This document shows positions 1 to 8,649 of a stretch of 64,000 nt of DNA, in pieces. This stretch comes from Chryseobacterium indicum. Lineage in GTDB: Bacteria; Bacteroidota; Bacteroidia; Flavobacteriales; Weeksellaceae. The stretch lies in NCBI RefSeq assembly GCF_021504595.1, contig NZ_JACSGT010000001.1, positions 1,984,001-2,048,000 of the forward strand, in the 5' to 3' direction. The position numbers and the translations under genes were made by a program. Positions within the stretch are counted from its first letter, which is position 1; each line of letters opens with the position of its first letter. Under the pieces are notes generated by a model. It saw nothing but the letters and a program-made list of their open reading frames with translations, was not told where the DNA came from and did not search any database.

Positions 1-103
1 TAATTCAATAATTTACCAAAAAATATTAATTACAAAATATTAATTACACTTCTAAGTTAAATTTTCAGTAATTTATTCTATAATTATTTAAATTTTATTC
101 TTT

Positions 104-1141
104 TTATACTTTCATTTTAATTTTATCGACATTTATAATTTTGTAAACCAATTCTTTAATCAGTTCTGCTTCGCTCATATTGACTGCACCCAATCCTTTC
201 CCTTTCATGTCGAATTCTCTTAAAATTGAAATGACTCTGGTTGCATGTTTTAATGGATATAATCTTGCCGATTCCGCATAATCTTTTATAAAATAAGGAT
301 TTACGCCCATTTGTGCGGCAATTGTCTGAGGCGGCTGACCGATCATCGTGTTATAAATAATGACATTGGAAAAGTAATTGTATAAACTTGCCAGCATCAT
401 CACGAAAGGATTGTTTTTAGGGTTTTTGCCCATAAAATGTGCAATTTTAAATGCTGCGTTGGCATTTTTTGTTCCTAAAGCTTTCTGCAATTCAAAAACA
501 TTGTATTCTTTGCTGATTCCGATGTGGTTTTCTATAATGGTTCCGTCTAAAACCTCACCTTCTTTCAGGATGATTTTCAGTTTATTCAGCTCATTGGCAA
601 TTCTTGAAAGGTCGTTTCCTAAATATTCTGCCAGAAGGTGTGAGATATTTGGAGCTGTCTTTATTTTTAATGCGGTACATTCATCCGCAATCCATTTGGG
701 AAGATTATTTTCCCTGATTGATTCGCTTAAAAATAATGCTTTCGCTTTTTCTAAAGATTTGGTGACTTTCTTTCGACTGTCTAATTTTTTGTGTTTGTGT
801 GCAAAAACCAGAACGGTGGACGGAACAGGATTCTGAACATACATTTCCAAAGCATTGCTTTCGCTTTCAGCGAGTCTTAAATCCTGCGCTTCCTTTACAA
901 TGATTACCTGCTTGTCGCCCATCATGGGAAACTGTCTCGCCAAAGAAAGAACTTCCTGATAAGTGGTATCTTTGCCATACACTACGGTTTGGTTGAATGC
1001 TTTTTCATCTTCCGTCAGAAAGTCGTGTTCAAGAGCTTTTACAGCAAGATCTATAAAGTAGGGTTCTTCTCCGTGAAAAAAATAAATCGGTAAAACTTCT
1101 TTATTTTTAATATTTTTGAGGATTAAATCTAATTCTTTCAT
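104..1141 (-). CDS. holA: DNA polymerase III subunit delta
   Basis: A 345-residue protein with the size and order of the HolA family: an N-terminal AAA+-like domain opening with an IYFFHGEEPYFID stretch (around residues 19-31), a middle lid domain, and a C-terminal helical collar. In the family, delta opens the beta sliding clamp and is part of the clamp-loader complex at the replication fork. The start is the ATG at 1141. The divergent gene on the other strand begins only 7 bases away, so the promoter of each must lie inside the other's coding region. The gene ends close to an AT-rich, gene-free left edge (1-103) in which nothing was recognised. Family assignment is confident; no special regulation is visible. 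Confidence 0.92.
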   Translation of the reverse strand: MKELDLILKNIKNKEVLPIYFFHGEEPYFIDLAVKALEHDFLTEDEKAFNQTVVYGKDTTYQEVLSLARQFPMMGDKQVIIVKEAQDLRLAESESNALEMYVQNPVPSTVLVFAHKHKKLDSRKKVTKSLEKAKALFLSESIRENNLPKWIADECTALKIKTAPNISHLLAEYLGNDLSRIANELNKLKIILKEGEVLDGTIIENHIGISKEYNVFELQKALGTKNANAAFKIAHFMGKNPKNNPFVMMLASLYNYFSNVIIYNTMIGQPPQTIAAQMGVNPYFIKDYAESARLYPLKHATRVISILREFDMKGKGLGAVNMSEAELIKELVYKIINVDKIKMKV

Positions 1142-1148
1142 CTTATAA

Positions 1149-1580
1149 ATGGAACTTCCAAAACTGAATTTTCAGGAAACTTTTGATTTTAAATTCAAGA
1201 AAGACAAAGATAAGTTTTTTATTTATGATTTGGTTCGTAAAACTTACCTTTTGCTGACTCCTGAAGAGTGGGTACGGCAACACTGGATCCATTATTATCT
1301 TACGGTAAAATCCTACTCTGCTTCTGCATTAATTACTGAAAAAAAGATTGTTTTAAATGGTTTAACGAAGAGGGTTGATCTTTTAATTACTGAAAAAGCA
1401 CAGCCTAAAATTTTAATTGAATGCAAAGCTCCGCAAATTAAATTAACCGAAAAGACTTTTGAGCAGACTGCAAGATATAATTCTGTAATCGGAGCGAAAG
1501 AGATTGTTCTGACGAATGGTTTGCAGCATATTCATGCGTATTATGAGAATGAACAGTATCAGTTTTATAAGCCGGAGTGA
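1149..1580 (+). CDS. Stand-alone type I restriction HsdR N-terminal-like nuclease-fold protein
   Basis: A 143-residue protein that resembles only the N-terminal nuclease domain of type I restriction HsdR subunits. A PD-(D/E)xK-like core is visible: D77 in KRVDLLI and E91-C-K93 in ILIECKAP, followed by a helix with FEQTARYN (the QxxxY-like motif of HsdR). No helicase domain, HsdM or HsdS gene is present nearby, so it is not part of a restriction system here. Family members of this size are common single genes next to holA in Flavobacteriia; their function is not established to my knowledge. The ATG at 1149 is 7 bases from the divergent holA start. Nuclease activity is only an inference from the retained residues. 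Confidence 0.8.
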   Translation: MELPKLNFQETFDFKFKKDKDKFFIYDLVRKTYLLLTPEEWVRQHWIHYYLTVKSYSASALITEKKIVLNGLTKRVDLLITEKAQPKILIECKAPQIKLTEKTFEQTARYNSVIGAKEIVLTNGLQHIHAYYENEQYQFYKPE

Positions 1581-1655
1581 GATTGAGATTGAGGTTAAGG
1601 TTAAGATTGATTGTGGTTGAGATTAAGTGTTAGGTTGATTGAGTTAAATTGATGA
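1578..1655 (+). repeat. Degenerate GATTGA/GGTTAA simple repeat
   Basis: Directly after the stop of the HsdR_N-like gene the sequence becomes a purine-rich run of imperfect 6-7-base units (GATTGA, GGTTAA, GATTAA). No reading frame or hairpin was found. It opens an 883-base gene-free stretch (1581-2463), which also holds two family A copies and one family C copy. Confidence 0.6.
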
Positions 1656-1680
1656 TAAAAATTTAAATGATAAACTTTAC

Positions 1681-1884
1681 AGCTAATTCAGAATTAACCA
1701 CAAAAGGGACAAAAGATAATGTTAAAGCGAATTTCTATAATAATTAAAGCGCTTAAAAGAATAAAAATCAAAGATTTTTAAAAACTAATGTGGGCTTTTT
1801 CATTTATAATGATCAACTTTAAATAAAAAATTTAGTAGATCTTTTGCAGCTTTTGCGGTTAAATAAAAAGTTTAAACAGACTCA
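1681..1884 (-). repeat. Family A interspersed element, copy A1
   Basis: About 200 bp. It begins with TTAACCACAAAAGGGACAAA and ends with the near reverse complement TTTTGCGGTTAAAT followed by AGTTTAAACAGACT. The core carries AAGCGCTTAAAAGAAT and an AAAATCAAAGATTTTT hairpin. It is the reverse complement of the copies at 3974-4181 and 60800-61013. No reading frame. See the family A finding. Confidence 0.75.
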
Positions 1885-1980
1885 ATATCTTATTTTTATT
1901 GATTTTGAGTTATTTTTAGTAATTTAAATTCCTGATTTATCTTTCAATAATTTGGAAATGGATTGTTTGTTGTTTTATGA

Positions 1981-2191
1981 AAAACTTGTTTAAACTTTTT
2001 TACCGCAAAATATTGTAACACTTTAGTTGTTTAAGTTTAATAATTAAATGGAAAAAAGAGCACATAAGTTAAAAAAATCAAAGATTTTTTCTCTTTGCAG
2101 ACTTTTGAAATACTTTAAGTAAATTCAATAAAGTTTTTTGTCTCTTTTGCGGTTAAATTTAAAATTAGTTTAAACAAACTTGAAAATATGG
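1981..2191 (+). repeat. Family A interspersed element, copy A2 (diverged)
   Basis: It opens with CTTGTTTAAAC then ACCGCAAAA and closes with TCTCTTTTGCGGTTAAA then AGTTTAAACAAACTTG, so both terminal inverted repeats are recognisable. The core keeps GAGCACA and an AAATCAAAGATTT hairpin but is otherwise diverged. It lies about 100 bp from copy A1, and the pair fills most of the 1581-2463 gap. Confidence 0.6.
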
Positions 2192-2334
2192 GGTTTGATT
2201 AAATGAAAAATCTTGAATTTTGAGAGAACAAAAGATGTTCATAATTTTTATTGATTAAATCTTAACAGGCAATGGCTGAATTTGGCAGAACTATTGATGG
2301 TATTGTTATAACATTGATTAACAGACTGATATTT

Positions 2335-2437
2335 AGCCCTGATTGAGCGGCATGTCTGAGCTCTTTTCTGAATTTCGGCGATGGCTTCGCCACCGCCGAA
2401 ATTCAGAAAAAGCGAGTAGCGAAAGCGGGAAACAGCT
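2335..2437 (+). repeat. Family C bulged-stem hairpin element, copy C1
   Basis: The closing stem is AGCCCT (2335-2340) against GGG-AAACA-GCT (2427-2437), with AAACA as a five-base one-sided bulge. The apical hairpin at 2364-2410 has 22-base arms with one mismatch around a TTC loop. Flanking single-stranded segments are GATTGAGCGG on the left and AGCGAAAGC on the right. Copies C2-C4 are at 54439, 17199 and 30239. It lies 26 bases upstream of the dienelactone hydrolase start. Confidence 0.7.
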
Positions 2438-2463
2438 CCTAAAAAAAAATTAAATTACAAAAT

Positions 2464-3207
2464 ATGATACGTTCACTTTTATTGTCTTCATTTTTAATGA
2501 CTTCGGTGACTTTTTTTGGTCAGAATCTGAAACCTGTCGCTTATCAGGACGGCGCGCAGAAACTTAATGGACTGGTAACTTCCAATGCGGGGAAAAAACT
2601 TCCCGGAGTTCTGATTCTTCCTGCGTGGAAAGGAATTGATGATGAAGCGAAAACAGCCGCTGCCGAACTTGAAAAACAAGACTACGTTGCTTTTATTGCG
2701 GATATTTATGGGGAGGGAAATATTCCGACCAATATGGATACGGCTGCGAAAAATTCTGGATATTACAAGAAAAATTACGAAGCGTACCAGAAAAGGATTT
2801 CACTTGCACTGGAACAATTGAAAAAAAACGGGGCAATTCCTGAAAAAATTGCGGTAATCGGCTATTGTTTCGGAGGAACGGGAGCTTTGGAATCAGCGAG
2901 GGGAAATCTTCCTGTGGTGGGCGTTGTTTCTATCCACGGAAGTATCGGAAAAGATCAGGCAAGAAAAAACGGACCGATTTCAACAAAAATTCTGGTGGAA
3001 AATCCTGCCGATGACAGAGGAGTAAGTCCGGAAGATTACAATAATCTGGTGAAGGAAATGAATGATGGAAACGCAGACTGGCAGATTATTACGTATGCAC
3101 ACTCCAAACATACTTTTACCGATCCGAAATCGCCGGATTACAATGAAGTGATGGCGAAAAGAGCGTGGAACCACACGTTGATGTTTTTAAAAGAACTTCT
3201 GAAATAA
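2464..3207 (+). CDS. Secreted dienelactone hydrolase-family alpha/beta hydrolase
   Basis: A 247-residue protein with an N-terminal signal peptide (about residues 1-19, ending in TFFGQ). The nucleophile elbow is GYCFGG with Cys135, and a likely catalytic Asp at 183-184 and His216 (SKHTF) complete the dienelactone-hydrolase triad. The Cys nucleophile separates this family from Ser-type esterases. The true substrate is unknown; most such proteins outside chloroaromatic pathways have no assigned substrate, and nothing nearby suggests aromatic degradation. It stands alone, preceded by a family C element and followed by a terminator at 3225-3254. Confidence 0.88.
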   Translation: MIRSLLLSSFLMTSVTFFGQNLKPVAYQDGAQKLNGLVTSNAGKKLPGVLILPAWKGIDDEAKTAAAELEKQDYVAFIADIYGEGNIPTNMDTAAKNSGYYKKNYEAYQKRISLALEQLKKNGAIPEKIAVIGYCFGGTGALESARGNLPVVGVVSIHGSIGKDQARKNGPISTKILVENPADDRGVSPEDYNNLVKEMNDGNADWQIITYAHSKHTFTDPKSPDYNEVMAKRAWNHTLMFLKELLK

Positions 3208-3224
3208 TATTATAATTTCCATAA

Positions 3225-3254
3225 AAAACGACCTCCAAAATTAGAGGTCGTTTT
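3225..3254. terminator. Bidirectional intrinsic terminator
   Basis: An 11-bp stem AAACGACCTC/GAGGTCGTTT with an A-run on the left and a T-run on the right, between two convergent genes (stops at 3207 and 3257). It can serve both strands. Confidence 0.85.
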
Positions 3255-3256
3255 CT

Positions 3257-3487
3257 TTATAGTTTGCTTGTCGTGTTGCAGTCAGAACACCAGAAATATT
3301 CGGCTTCTTTATCTTTAAGCTTTGTTTTTGTTTTGTTTCCGCAGTTTTCGCAGATGTATTTCTCACTTTCGCTTTCCTTTGCTTCGTAATCACAATTGAA
3401 ACAGCTCCAAACCGTTACATGAGACTTTCCGTTGATAAACCATGTAAAGGAATTTTCTTTACACTTAGGACAAATTTGTAGCGCCAT
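3257..3487 (-). CDS. Small double zinc-ribbon protein
   Basis: A 76-residue protein with four CxxC pairs: C6/C9 and C29/C32, then C46/C49 and C67/C70. This predicts two zinc-ribbon folds and no other domain. The start ATG is 3 bases after the stop of the upstream cupin gene (3491), so the two are probably co-transcribed. Function is unknown; such proteins may bind nucleic acid or act in protein interactions. Family-level naming is by motif only. Confidence 0.75.
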   Translation of the reverse strand: MALQICPKCKENSFTWFINGKSHVTVWSCFNCDYEAKESESEKYICENCGNKTKTKLKDKEAEYFWCSDCNTTSKL

Positions 3488-3490
3488 TCT

Positions 3491-3850
3491 TTATTCTTCT
3501 CTGTTTACAAGATCCATAGAAAAAGCCGGAATACAGATGGCAACATATTCACATTCTTCTGAAAACGGATTGCTGTATCGCACTCTTGCTCCTTTTTCTA
3601 TTAAAATACTTTGTCCTTTTTCTAAGACAACAATTTCTCCGTCAATTTCAAATTGTTTTTTTCCTGAAATAATTAAGGTGAATTCATCAAATTCGGGAGT
3701 CTGATGCGGTTCGCTCCAGTTGGGCGGTGCAACCATGTGTGCAATGGAAATATTGGAATTTCCTGTGGAGTTTCCCCAGTGTTCTTCGATGAGTTTTCCG
3801 TCTGTGGTAGGAACAACGAATGGCGATTGCTGAATTTTATATTTCTTCAT
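3491..3850 (-). CDS. Cupin-domain protein
   Basis: A 119-residue single-domain cupin. The two cupin motifs are seen as a PHQTPEFDEFTLIISG segment (residues about 54-69) and a later GARVRYSNP segment, with a DGEIVVLEKGQ inter-motif turn between them. The first motif keeps His and Glu residues that could bind a metal; the second has no obvious His. No signal peptide. It is the first gene of a pair with the zinc-ribbon protein. The substrate cannot be told from sequence. The upstream gap 3851-4181 is filled by a family A repeat. Confidence 0.8.
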   Translation of the reverse strand: MKKYKIQQSPFVVPTTDGKLIEEHWGNSTGNSNISIAHMVAPPNWSEPHQTPEFDEFTLIISGKKQFEIDGEIVVLEKGQSILIEKGARVRYSNPFSEECEYVAICIPAFSMDLVNREE

Positions 3851-3973
3851 ATTATTTATTTTTTTATTTTTTTGAACACTAAGTAAACAAAGTTTTTTAC
3901 TAGTGATCGCTTTTTAGTTTCACAAAGCCGTTTCACTTATAAAAGTTAACAAAGTTTTTAATTTAAACTAAAA

Positions 3974-4181
3974 GTCTGCCTAAACTTTTATTTAACCGCA
4001 AAAGGAGCAAAAGATGAACTAACTTTTATTTAAAGCTGATCATTATAAATGAAAAAGCTCACAATAGTTTTTAAAAATCTTTGATTTTTATTCTTTTGAG
4101 CGCTTTGATTATTATGAAAATTCACTTTAACATTATCTTTTGTCCCTTTTGCGGTTATTCTGAAATTAGCTTAAACAAGTT
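3974..4181 (+). repeat. Family A interspersed element, copy A3
   Basis: An intact copy of about 208 bp: left end CTAAACTTTTATTTAACCGC then AAAAGGAGCAAAAGAT, core with CTTTGATTTTTATTCTTTTG, right end ATCTTTTGTCCCTTTTGCGG followed by AGCTTAAACAAG. The two ends are inverted repeats of each other. It fills the 331-base gap 3851-4181; the remaining 120 bases at 3851-3973 show nothing recognisable. Confidence 0.8.
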
Positions 4182-4709
4182 TTAAAAATGGTTCTCCTTT
4201 TTAATTTCGTATACAAAGTTAGTTCTCGTCGGTTCTCCGAAATACGCGACTTCCTGCTCCGCAATTTTCTTTCCGCCCAGTCTTTCCAAAGCAACCTGGG
4301 AACGGTAATTTTCTTTCCCGATATGAAAATGAACCACGTCTACAAACTGAAAAATGTAATCGAGCATTAATTTTTTAATCTGCGGATTGATTCCTTTTCC
4401 CCACGATTTTGTTCCGTAAAATGTGTAGCCGATAAAAATACTTTTGTTTGCTTCATCGTAATCATAAAAACGACTGCTTCCTAAAACGGCTCCTGTTTCT
4501 TTTTCAATAATTTTAAAGGCACCTTTGCTTTCTATTGCTCCTCTGAAAAAATTTTCGAAAACGTCCCTTTTGTAGCGGTCTTTATTAGGATGCTGTTCCC
4601 ATACTTTAGGATCGGAAGCCACTTCGTATAAAGACTCAAAATCCCCTTGTTGTAAGGGGATTAACTGATATTTTTCGTTTTCTAAAATGGTCTGAATAGA
4701 AAAGTCCAT
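4182..4709 (-). CDS. GNAT N-acetyltransferase (RimJ/RimL-like)
   Basis: A 175-residue single-domain acetyltransferase. The acetyl-CoA binding motif region is KSWGKGINPQIKK (about residues 103-115), followed by the VVHFHIGKENYRSQVALERL pattern typical of RimJ/RimL-like members that acetylate protein N-termini or small molecules. Substrate unknown. It starts 3 bases after the stop of the disrupted DUF2911 gene (4713) and is probably in the same operon, so the upstream IS may have altered its expression. The stop lies next to family A copy A3. Confidence 0.83.
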   Translation of the reverse strand: MDFSIQTILENEKYQLIPLQQGDFESLYEVASDPKVWEQHPNKDRYKRDVFENFFRGAIESKGAFKIIEKETGAVLGSSRFYDYDEANKSIFIGYTFYGTKSWGKGINPQIKKLMLDYIFQFVDVVHFHIGKENYRSQVALERLGGKKIAEQEVAYFGEPTRTNFVYEIKKENHF

Positions 4710-4712
4710 TTC

Positions 4713-5316
4713 TTAGCCTTTTGTTTTTGCTGCGTCTGACTCGATTTTTTTGATTTCCTTAAGCTTATCTGCAATTTTACTTACTGCTTCCGGACTTGAA
4801 GGTTTTAAAGCAACTTCCGCCTGAGAAAGATCCCACTTTAACACAAGGTTGGCTGAGTTTTCGCCTGTAGGATTCAGAGTAATTTCGAACCATTCCTGCT
4901 TATCTGCTAATTTATTAACCGGAACTGTAACATCTACAACATCCTGTTTTGCATCATATGTATAAGCTCCCCACTGCTGGAAATCTTTGTTTAAGATTAC
5001 TTTCCATTCTTTTTCTGTCGGAACGATGAATAATCCATAAGTTCCTGCAGGAACAATTTTTCCGCCGAAGTTTACAGACTGTCCGAAAGTAATTTTGGTG
5101 GATGAATTCGCTCCCGCTCTCCAAACCTGTCCGTAAGGCACCAGTTCTCCGAAGATTTTACGTCCTTTCACCCCCGGTCTTCCGTAATCGATCGTGATTT
5201 TAGACATTGAAAACTGCTGCTCTACTTTCTGGCGCGGACTTGCTACCGGTACAGAATAATCCTGAGCAAAACTGAAAACTGAAGCTGATATACAAATTGC
5301 AAATAGTAACTTTTTC
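4713..5316 (-). pseudogene. DUF2911 secreted protein, start codon separated by an IS
   Basis: The frame is open from 5316 down to the stop at 4713 but has no start codon in its first part: reading inward from the IS edge it gives KKLLFAICISASVFSFAQ, a signal peptide, then the DUF2911 domain (DYGRPGVKGR, YGQVWRAGANSSTKITFG). Removing the IS and one target duplication restores GTG-AAA-AAG-TTA-CTA in frame, with GTG at 6540-6542. The first internal ATG (5207) would give a 164-residue product without export signal. DUF2911 proteins are of unknown function and normally secreted in Bacteroidota, so the gene is probably inactivated for its normal location. The downstream GNAT gene is 3 bases away. 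Confidence 0.85.
5308..5316. repeat. Left 9-bp target-site duplication of the IS
   Basis: AACTTTTTC adjoining the left IS end; its partner is at 6532-6540. On the minus strand it encodes the Lys-Lys-Leu start of the DUF2911 signal peptide. Confidence 0.88.
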
Positions 5317-6531
5317 TTTAGTACATGACAAAAGTTTCAAAATATTGAAAATCAACAAGATAAAATGTTTAATATTTGTTTAAATGACTGATATTTAGTA
5401 AATTAGAAGATGTTTCTCAGGCATTCAACTAAGTATACCAATACCAGTCAAGATTATAAAATTATAGAATTAGATTCAGTTTTAGAGCATAATTTTGAAA
5501 CAAAAATCAATAAAGCCCGATTGAAATTTATTTCACTTTTGATTTTAGCTTTATGTAAAGTAAAAACAGTTAATTATCTGTCTTTGGCTAATGCTTTTGA
5601 CAGTAATGCCACAGCGGAAAGTTCCTTCCGGAGAATACAAAGGTTTATGGCAAATTTTGATTTGCCCATGAAGTTGATTTCCGGTTTTATATTTAATATT
5701 TTGCCTGAAAAGGAAAATCTGGTTTTGGTGCTGGATCGTACTAACTGGAAGTTTGGAAGTTCCAATATCAATATCCTGATGCTTGGAATCTGCTATAAAA
5801 ATATTGCTATTCCAATCATGTTCAGAACATTAGATAAAAGAGGTAATTCTGATACCACAGAAAGAATAGAATTAATAAGACAGTTCATCACCTGGTTTGG
5901 CAGGGATTGTATTAATTGCTTACTGGCGGACAGAGAATTTGTAGGGCATCACTGGCTGGAGTTTTTAAACAAAAACAACATAAGGTATTATATTCGGCTA
6001 AGGAAAAACTTCAAGGTATTTTGCTTTGATAGAAATCAGGAAAAACCTGTGTTTTGGCTGTTTAACAAATTAAAGAAAGGCGAGTTTTATCATCATCCGA
6101 AAATAGTGAAAATCAACGATGTTCTATGCTATGTATCTGGTGTGAAGGGGTTTGACAAAGAGGGTAAATTAGATACTTTAATTCTGGTTTCCTTTAATAA
6201 ACCAGAAGAATCTTGGGAGTATTATAAAAAAAGATGGCAGATAGAAACTCTTTTTAAAGCTTTTAAAAGCAGCGGATTTAATATTGAAAGCACACATGTG
6301 ACTGACCAGAAGAGATTAGAAAAATTATTTATGATCGTAATGATAGCCTTAGTTTGGTGTTACAAGATTGGTGATTTTGTAGATCAGAATATTAAAGCCA
6401 TAAAAATAAAAAAACACCAAAGAAAAGCCTTAAGTGTTTTTAAATATGGGTTAAATCATCTCAACAACATACTTATGAATAGGTTAAATAAAATGAATAT
6501 CAATGTATTACAATTTTTGTCATGTACTTAG
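5317..6531 (+). mobile_element. IS4-type insertion sequence, 1215 bp, with 9-bp target duplication
   Basis: The ends are imperfect inverted repeats of about 21 bp sharing the 14-base block AGTACATGACAAAA (left at 5320-5333, right as its reverse complement at 6515-6528). The 9-base sequence AACTTTTTC is directly repeated on both sides (5308-5316 and 6532-6540). The transposase stop codon TAG is formed by the last three bases of the element. The intact ends, perfect target duplication and intact transposase indicate a fairly recent insertion. The name within the IS4 group cannot be given without a database search. Confidence 0.9.
5410..6531 (+). CDS. IS4-family DDE transposase
   Basis: A 373-residue transposase with a complete catalytic triad: D109 (LVLDRTNW), D174 (LLADREF) and E279. 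E279 lies in the signature Y272-xx-R275-xxx-E279-xxxxxx-K286, the YREK motif of the IS4 group. A short N-terminal helical region precedes the RNase H-like fold. The frame is intact with no shift or stop, so it should be active. It reads opposite to the disrupted DUF2911 gene. Only one copy lies in this window. Confidence 0.93.
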   Translation: MFLRHSTKYTNTSQDYKIIELDSVLEHNFETKINKARLKFISLLILALCKVKTVNYLSLANAFDSNATAESSFRRIQRFMANFDLPMKLISGFIFNILPEKENLVLVLDRTNWKFGSSNINILMLGICYKNIAIPIMFRTLDKRGNSDTTERIELIRQFITWFGRDCINCLLADREFVGHHWLEFLNKNNIRYYIRLRKNFKVFCFDRNQEKPVFWLFNKLKKGEFYHHPKIVKINDVLCYVSGVKGFDKEGKLDTLILVSFNKPEESWEYYKKRWQIETLFKAFKSSGFNIESTHVTDQKRLEKLFMIVMIALVWCYKIGDFVDQNIKAIKIKKHQRKALSVFKYGLNHLNNILMNRLNKMNINVLQFLSCT

Positions 6532-6540
6532 AACTTTTTC
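6532..6540. repeat. Right 9-bp target-site duplication of the IS
   Basis: AACTTTTTC adjoining the right IS end, followed outward by the bases that complete the former GTG start (6540-6542, minus strand) of the DUF2911 gene. Confidence 0.88.
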
Positions 6541-6750
6541 ACTTTTTTAAATTTTGCCTAAAATTACAAAATTGAACATAAAAACCATTTTCTGACATGA
6601 TAAAATTTGTTAAAATGCCATTTTTAATTTCTTGTTTAAGTAAGCTTTTTTATTGTTTCAACCGGCTTTAAGTTTAACTACAAAAGATATTTTAGAAAGC
6701 TATTTTCAAAATAATCAAAAGTTTAGGTAAGTTTCAATCGTTAATGAAAA

Positions 6751-8628
6751 TTAATTCGGCATTGCTTTCCATTTATGCAGAACAGAAGTATACAGATACA
6801 TAAAGACAAATCCGCAGCATAAAATTATATAACTGAGATTGAATTCTAATGTTTTGATAATTGTAGGACAGTTATAAGACATGATATTGATCTGTTCACA
6901 GTTTCTTTCCTGATGGATATTAATGATAAAAAAGATCAGCAAGACAAAAAGAGCAAAGCCATTCATCGAGATGTTAATGAGAATTGAGGCTATAATTTTT
7001 TTAAGACTTTTCATCATTACAATTGGAAGCAGTAAAATTATCAGTCCTATAAAAAAGACAAAATAGGAAACAAAAAATTCAATTCCACTTCTACCGCCAG
7101 AAGCTGAAAATAATACTGTTACCAGAACAACTGCCAAGAATAAAACGCCTGCACTAATCACGCTGAAAAGAAGAGATTTAAGCCCTGTTATTCTGAAGCT
7201 GAAAATAATGGTAGAGAGGAAAAATGCGATCCAGATATAAATATGAATATTTTCTGAAAAGAAATCCGTAGATTTTATAATATCTACATTATTCAGAAGA
7301 TTCTGAAGATTGTCTGAATAATAGTAGTAATCTGTAGTGTTATTCTTAAAATATTCCGCCGGAGAAAGCTGGTTATCAATATCCGGATTAAAGTCTCTGA
7401 TCTGAACGGAATCATTTACCACTTCACCGTCTACAACAGCAACAGCAGAATCTGCAACAGTTTCGGTGTACACATAATTTCCGTCTTCGTCCATTGGCGG
7501 GTTATTTACATCATATTCTTCACCAGGAACCGGTTTGTATTTTTTGATAAAATATCTGACGTTGAAATCATTAGGATAATAGATCATTTTCACCCAGCTT
7601 TTTGAATCAAGGTTATTGTTGATTCCGAATTTTTTCGAAATATCAAGAAAACTTTTCAGCAGCTTTTCAATTTCAGCAGGATTTTTTTTATTCAGCAGAT
7701 CCGTTGTAAATCTGTTCATTTCGAATCTCTTCTTTTTATAAGAGTCTTTAACCATCTGATTATATCCATCATAAGGTTCTTCAACAGAATATTGCATCCT
7801 CAAATAATCCTTTCCTGAATCATCATCACTATAAAATACATCAGAAAAATTATAATACGTTAAATCCGTGGTATTGATGTAGGATGACATATCCACGACA
7901 TCTTTTTTGAAATAGTAGGTTGCAGAACCTTTTTTATTTTCTTCATACGCCAGATTCTTTTTGGTTTCACCTGACGGGAAAAGGAAATCTCCGTATTTAT
8001 CTTTTTTATAAACGGTTTTTGAATATAAGTTATAGAACTGATAAACTCTGTTATAGTACACAAAATATTTCTGATTCCGGTCTATTTTATTAATATCCGT
8101 TTCGCAATACAAATCGTAAAACTTTGGAAAAGTTCTGTTATCCAAAGTATAATGCTCCAGATCCTGAGAAAGAAAAGCACTGGCTTTATTAATAACGTTG
8201 ATGTTTTCTGTCATTTCCTGATCGGGATATTTGTTTTTGATAAACAATTTAAAACCCGTCATATAAGAAAAATAAAAAGTAGTACCTGCAAAAATAATAA
8301 TGAAGTACTGAACAAACTGCAGGAACAATTTTCCTTTTGAAGAAGGATAAAAGTTTTTGAATGCGTTATTTTTAAACATCATAATCAGCCATCCTACAAT
8401 CATGAGAACGGAAATAATGAGGTGGATAAAAATCATTCCTTCGCGGAAATAGTCATCTTTTACATTCATTTTCTGTAAAGAGACCGGATCAGCGTGAGAA
8501 ATATAGCCTACGATAAAAAAGAAAATATGAAGCACTGCACTCGCCAAAAGCATCCATACAATTCTGGTATTCCAGACCGTCGGATATTTTTCGAGCAGAT
8601 ATTGATTGATTTTATTTATTTTTTGCAT
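6751..8628 (-). CDS. Large polytopic membrane protein, probable ABC permease partner
   Basis: A 625-residue protein not matched to a named family. Three membrane segments lie near residues 24-45, 65-85 and 105-128. Then comes a large hydrophilic, Tyr/Asp/Lys-rich domain (about 129-465) presumably outside the membrane, and about five more segments near 468-487, 492-515, 525-545, 553-575 and 593-615. It starts 21 bases after the stop of the ABC ATPase gene 8650-9801, so the two form a likely operon and the protein is probably the transmembrane partner. The large insert between membrane segments is unlike a plain ABC-2 permease. Substrate unknown. Confidence 0.65.
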   Translation of the reverse strand: MQKINKINQYLLEKYPTVWNTRIVWMLLASAVLHIFFFIVGYISHADPVSLQKMNVKDDYFREGMIFIHLIISVLMIVGWLIMMFKNNAFKNFYPSSKGKLFLQFVQYFIIIFAGTTFYFSYMTGFKLFIKNKYPDQEMTENINVINKASAFLSQDLEHYTLDNRTFPKFYDLYCETDINKIDRNQKYFVYYNRVYQFYNLYSKTVYKKDKYGDFLFPSGETKKNLAYEENKKGSATYYFKKDVVDMSSYINTTDLTYYNFSDVFYSDDDSGKDYLRMQYSVEEPYDGYNQMVKDSYKKKRFEMNRFTTDLLNKKNPAEIEKLLKSFLDISKKFGINNNLDSKSWVKMIYYPNDFNVRYFIKKYKPVPGEEYDVNNPPMDEDGNYVYTETVADSAVAVVDGEVVNDSVQIRDFNPDIDNQLSPAEYFKNNTTDYYYYSDNLQNLLNNVDIIKSTDFFSENIHIYIWIAFFLSTIIFSFRITGLKSLLFSVISAGVLFLAVVLVTVLFSASGGRSGIEFFVSYFVFFIGLIILLLPIVMMKSLKKIIASILINISMNGFALFVLLIFFIINIHQERNCEQINIMSYNCPTIIKTLEFNLSYIILCCGFVFMYLYTSVLHKWKAMPN

Positions 8629-8649
8629 TTTTTGTTGAATTTGAGAAAA

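Noticed and set aside
378..836. Open frame of 152 codons opposite holA
   Set aside because: Fully covered by holA, which has clear family motifs; no independent start context.
2272..2346. Short frame starting MAEFGRTIDG
   Set aside because: 24 codons only, ending inside family C copy C1; no support.
4713..5207. DUF2911 gene taken as intact from the ATG at 5207
   Set aside because: The coding similarity and a complete signal peptide extend upstream to the IS edge, so the ATG is internal and the gene is interrupted.
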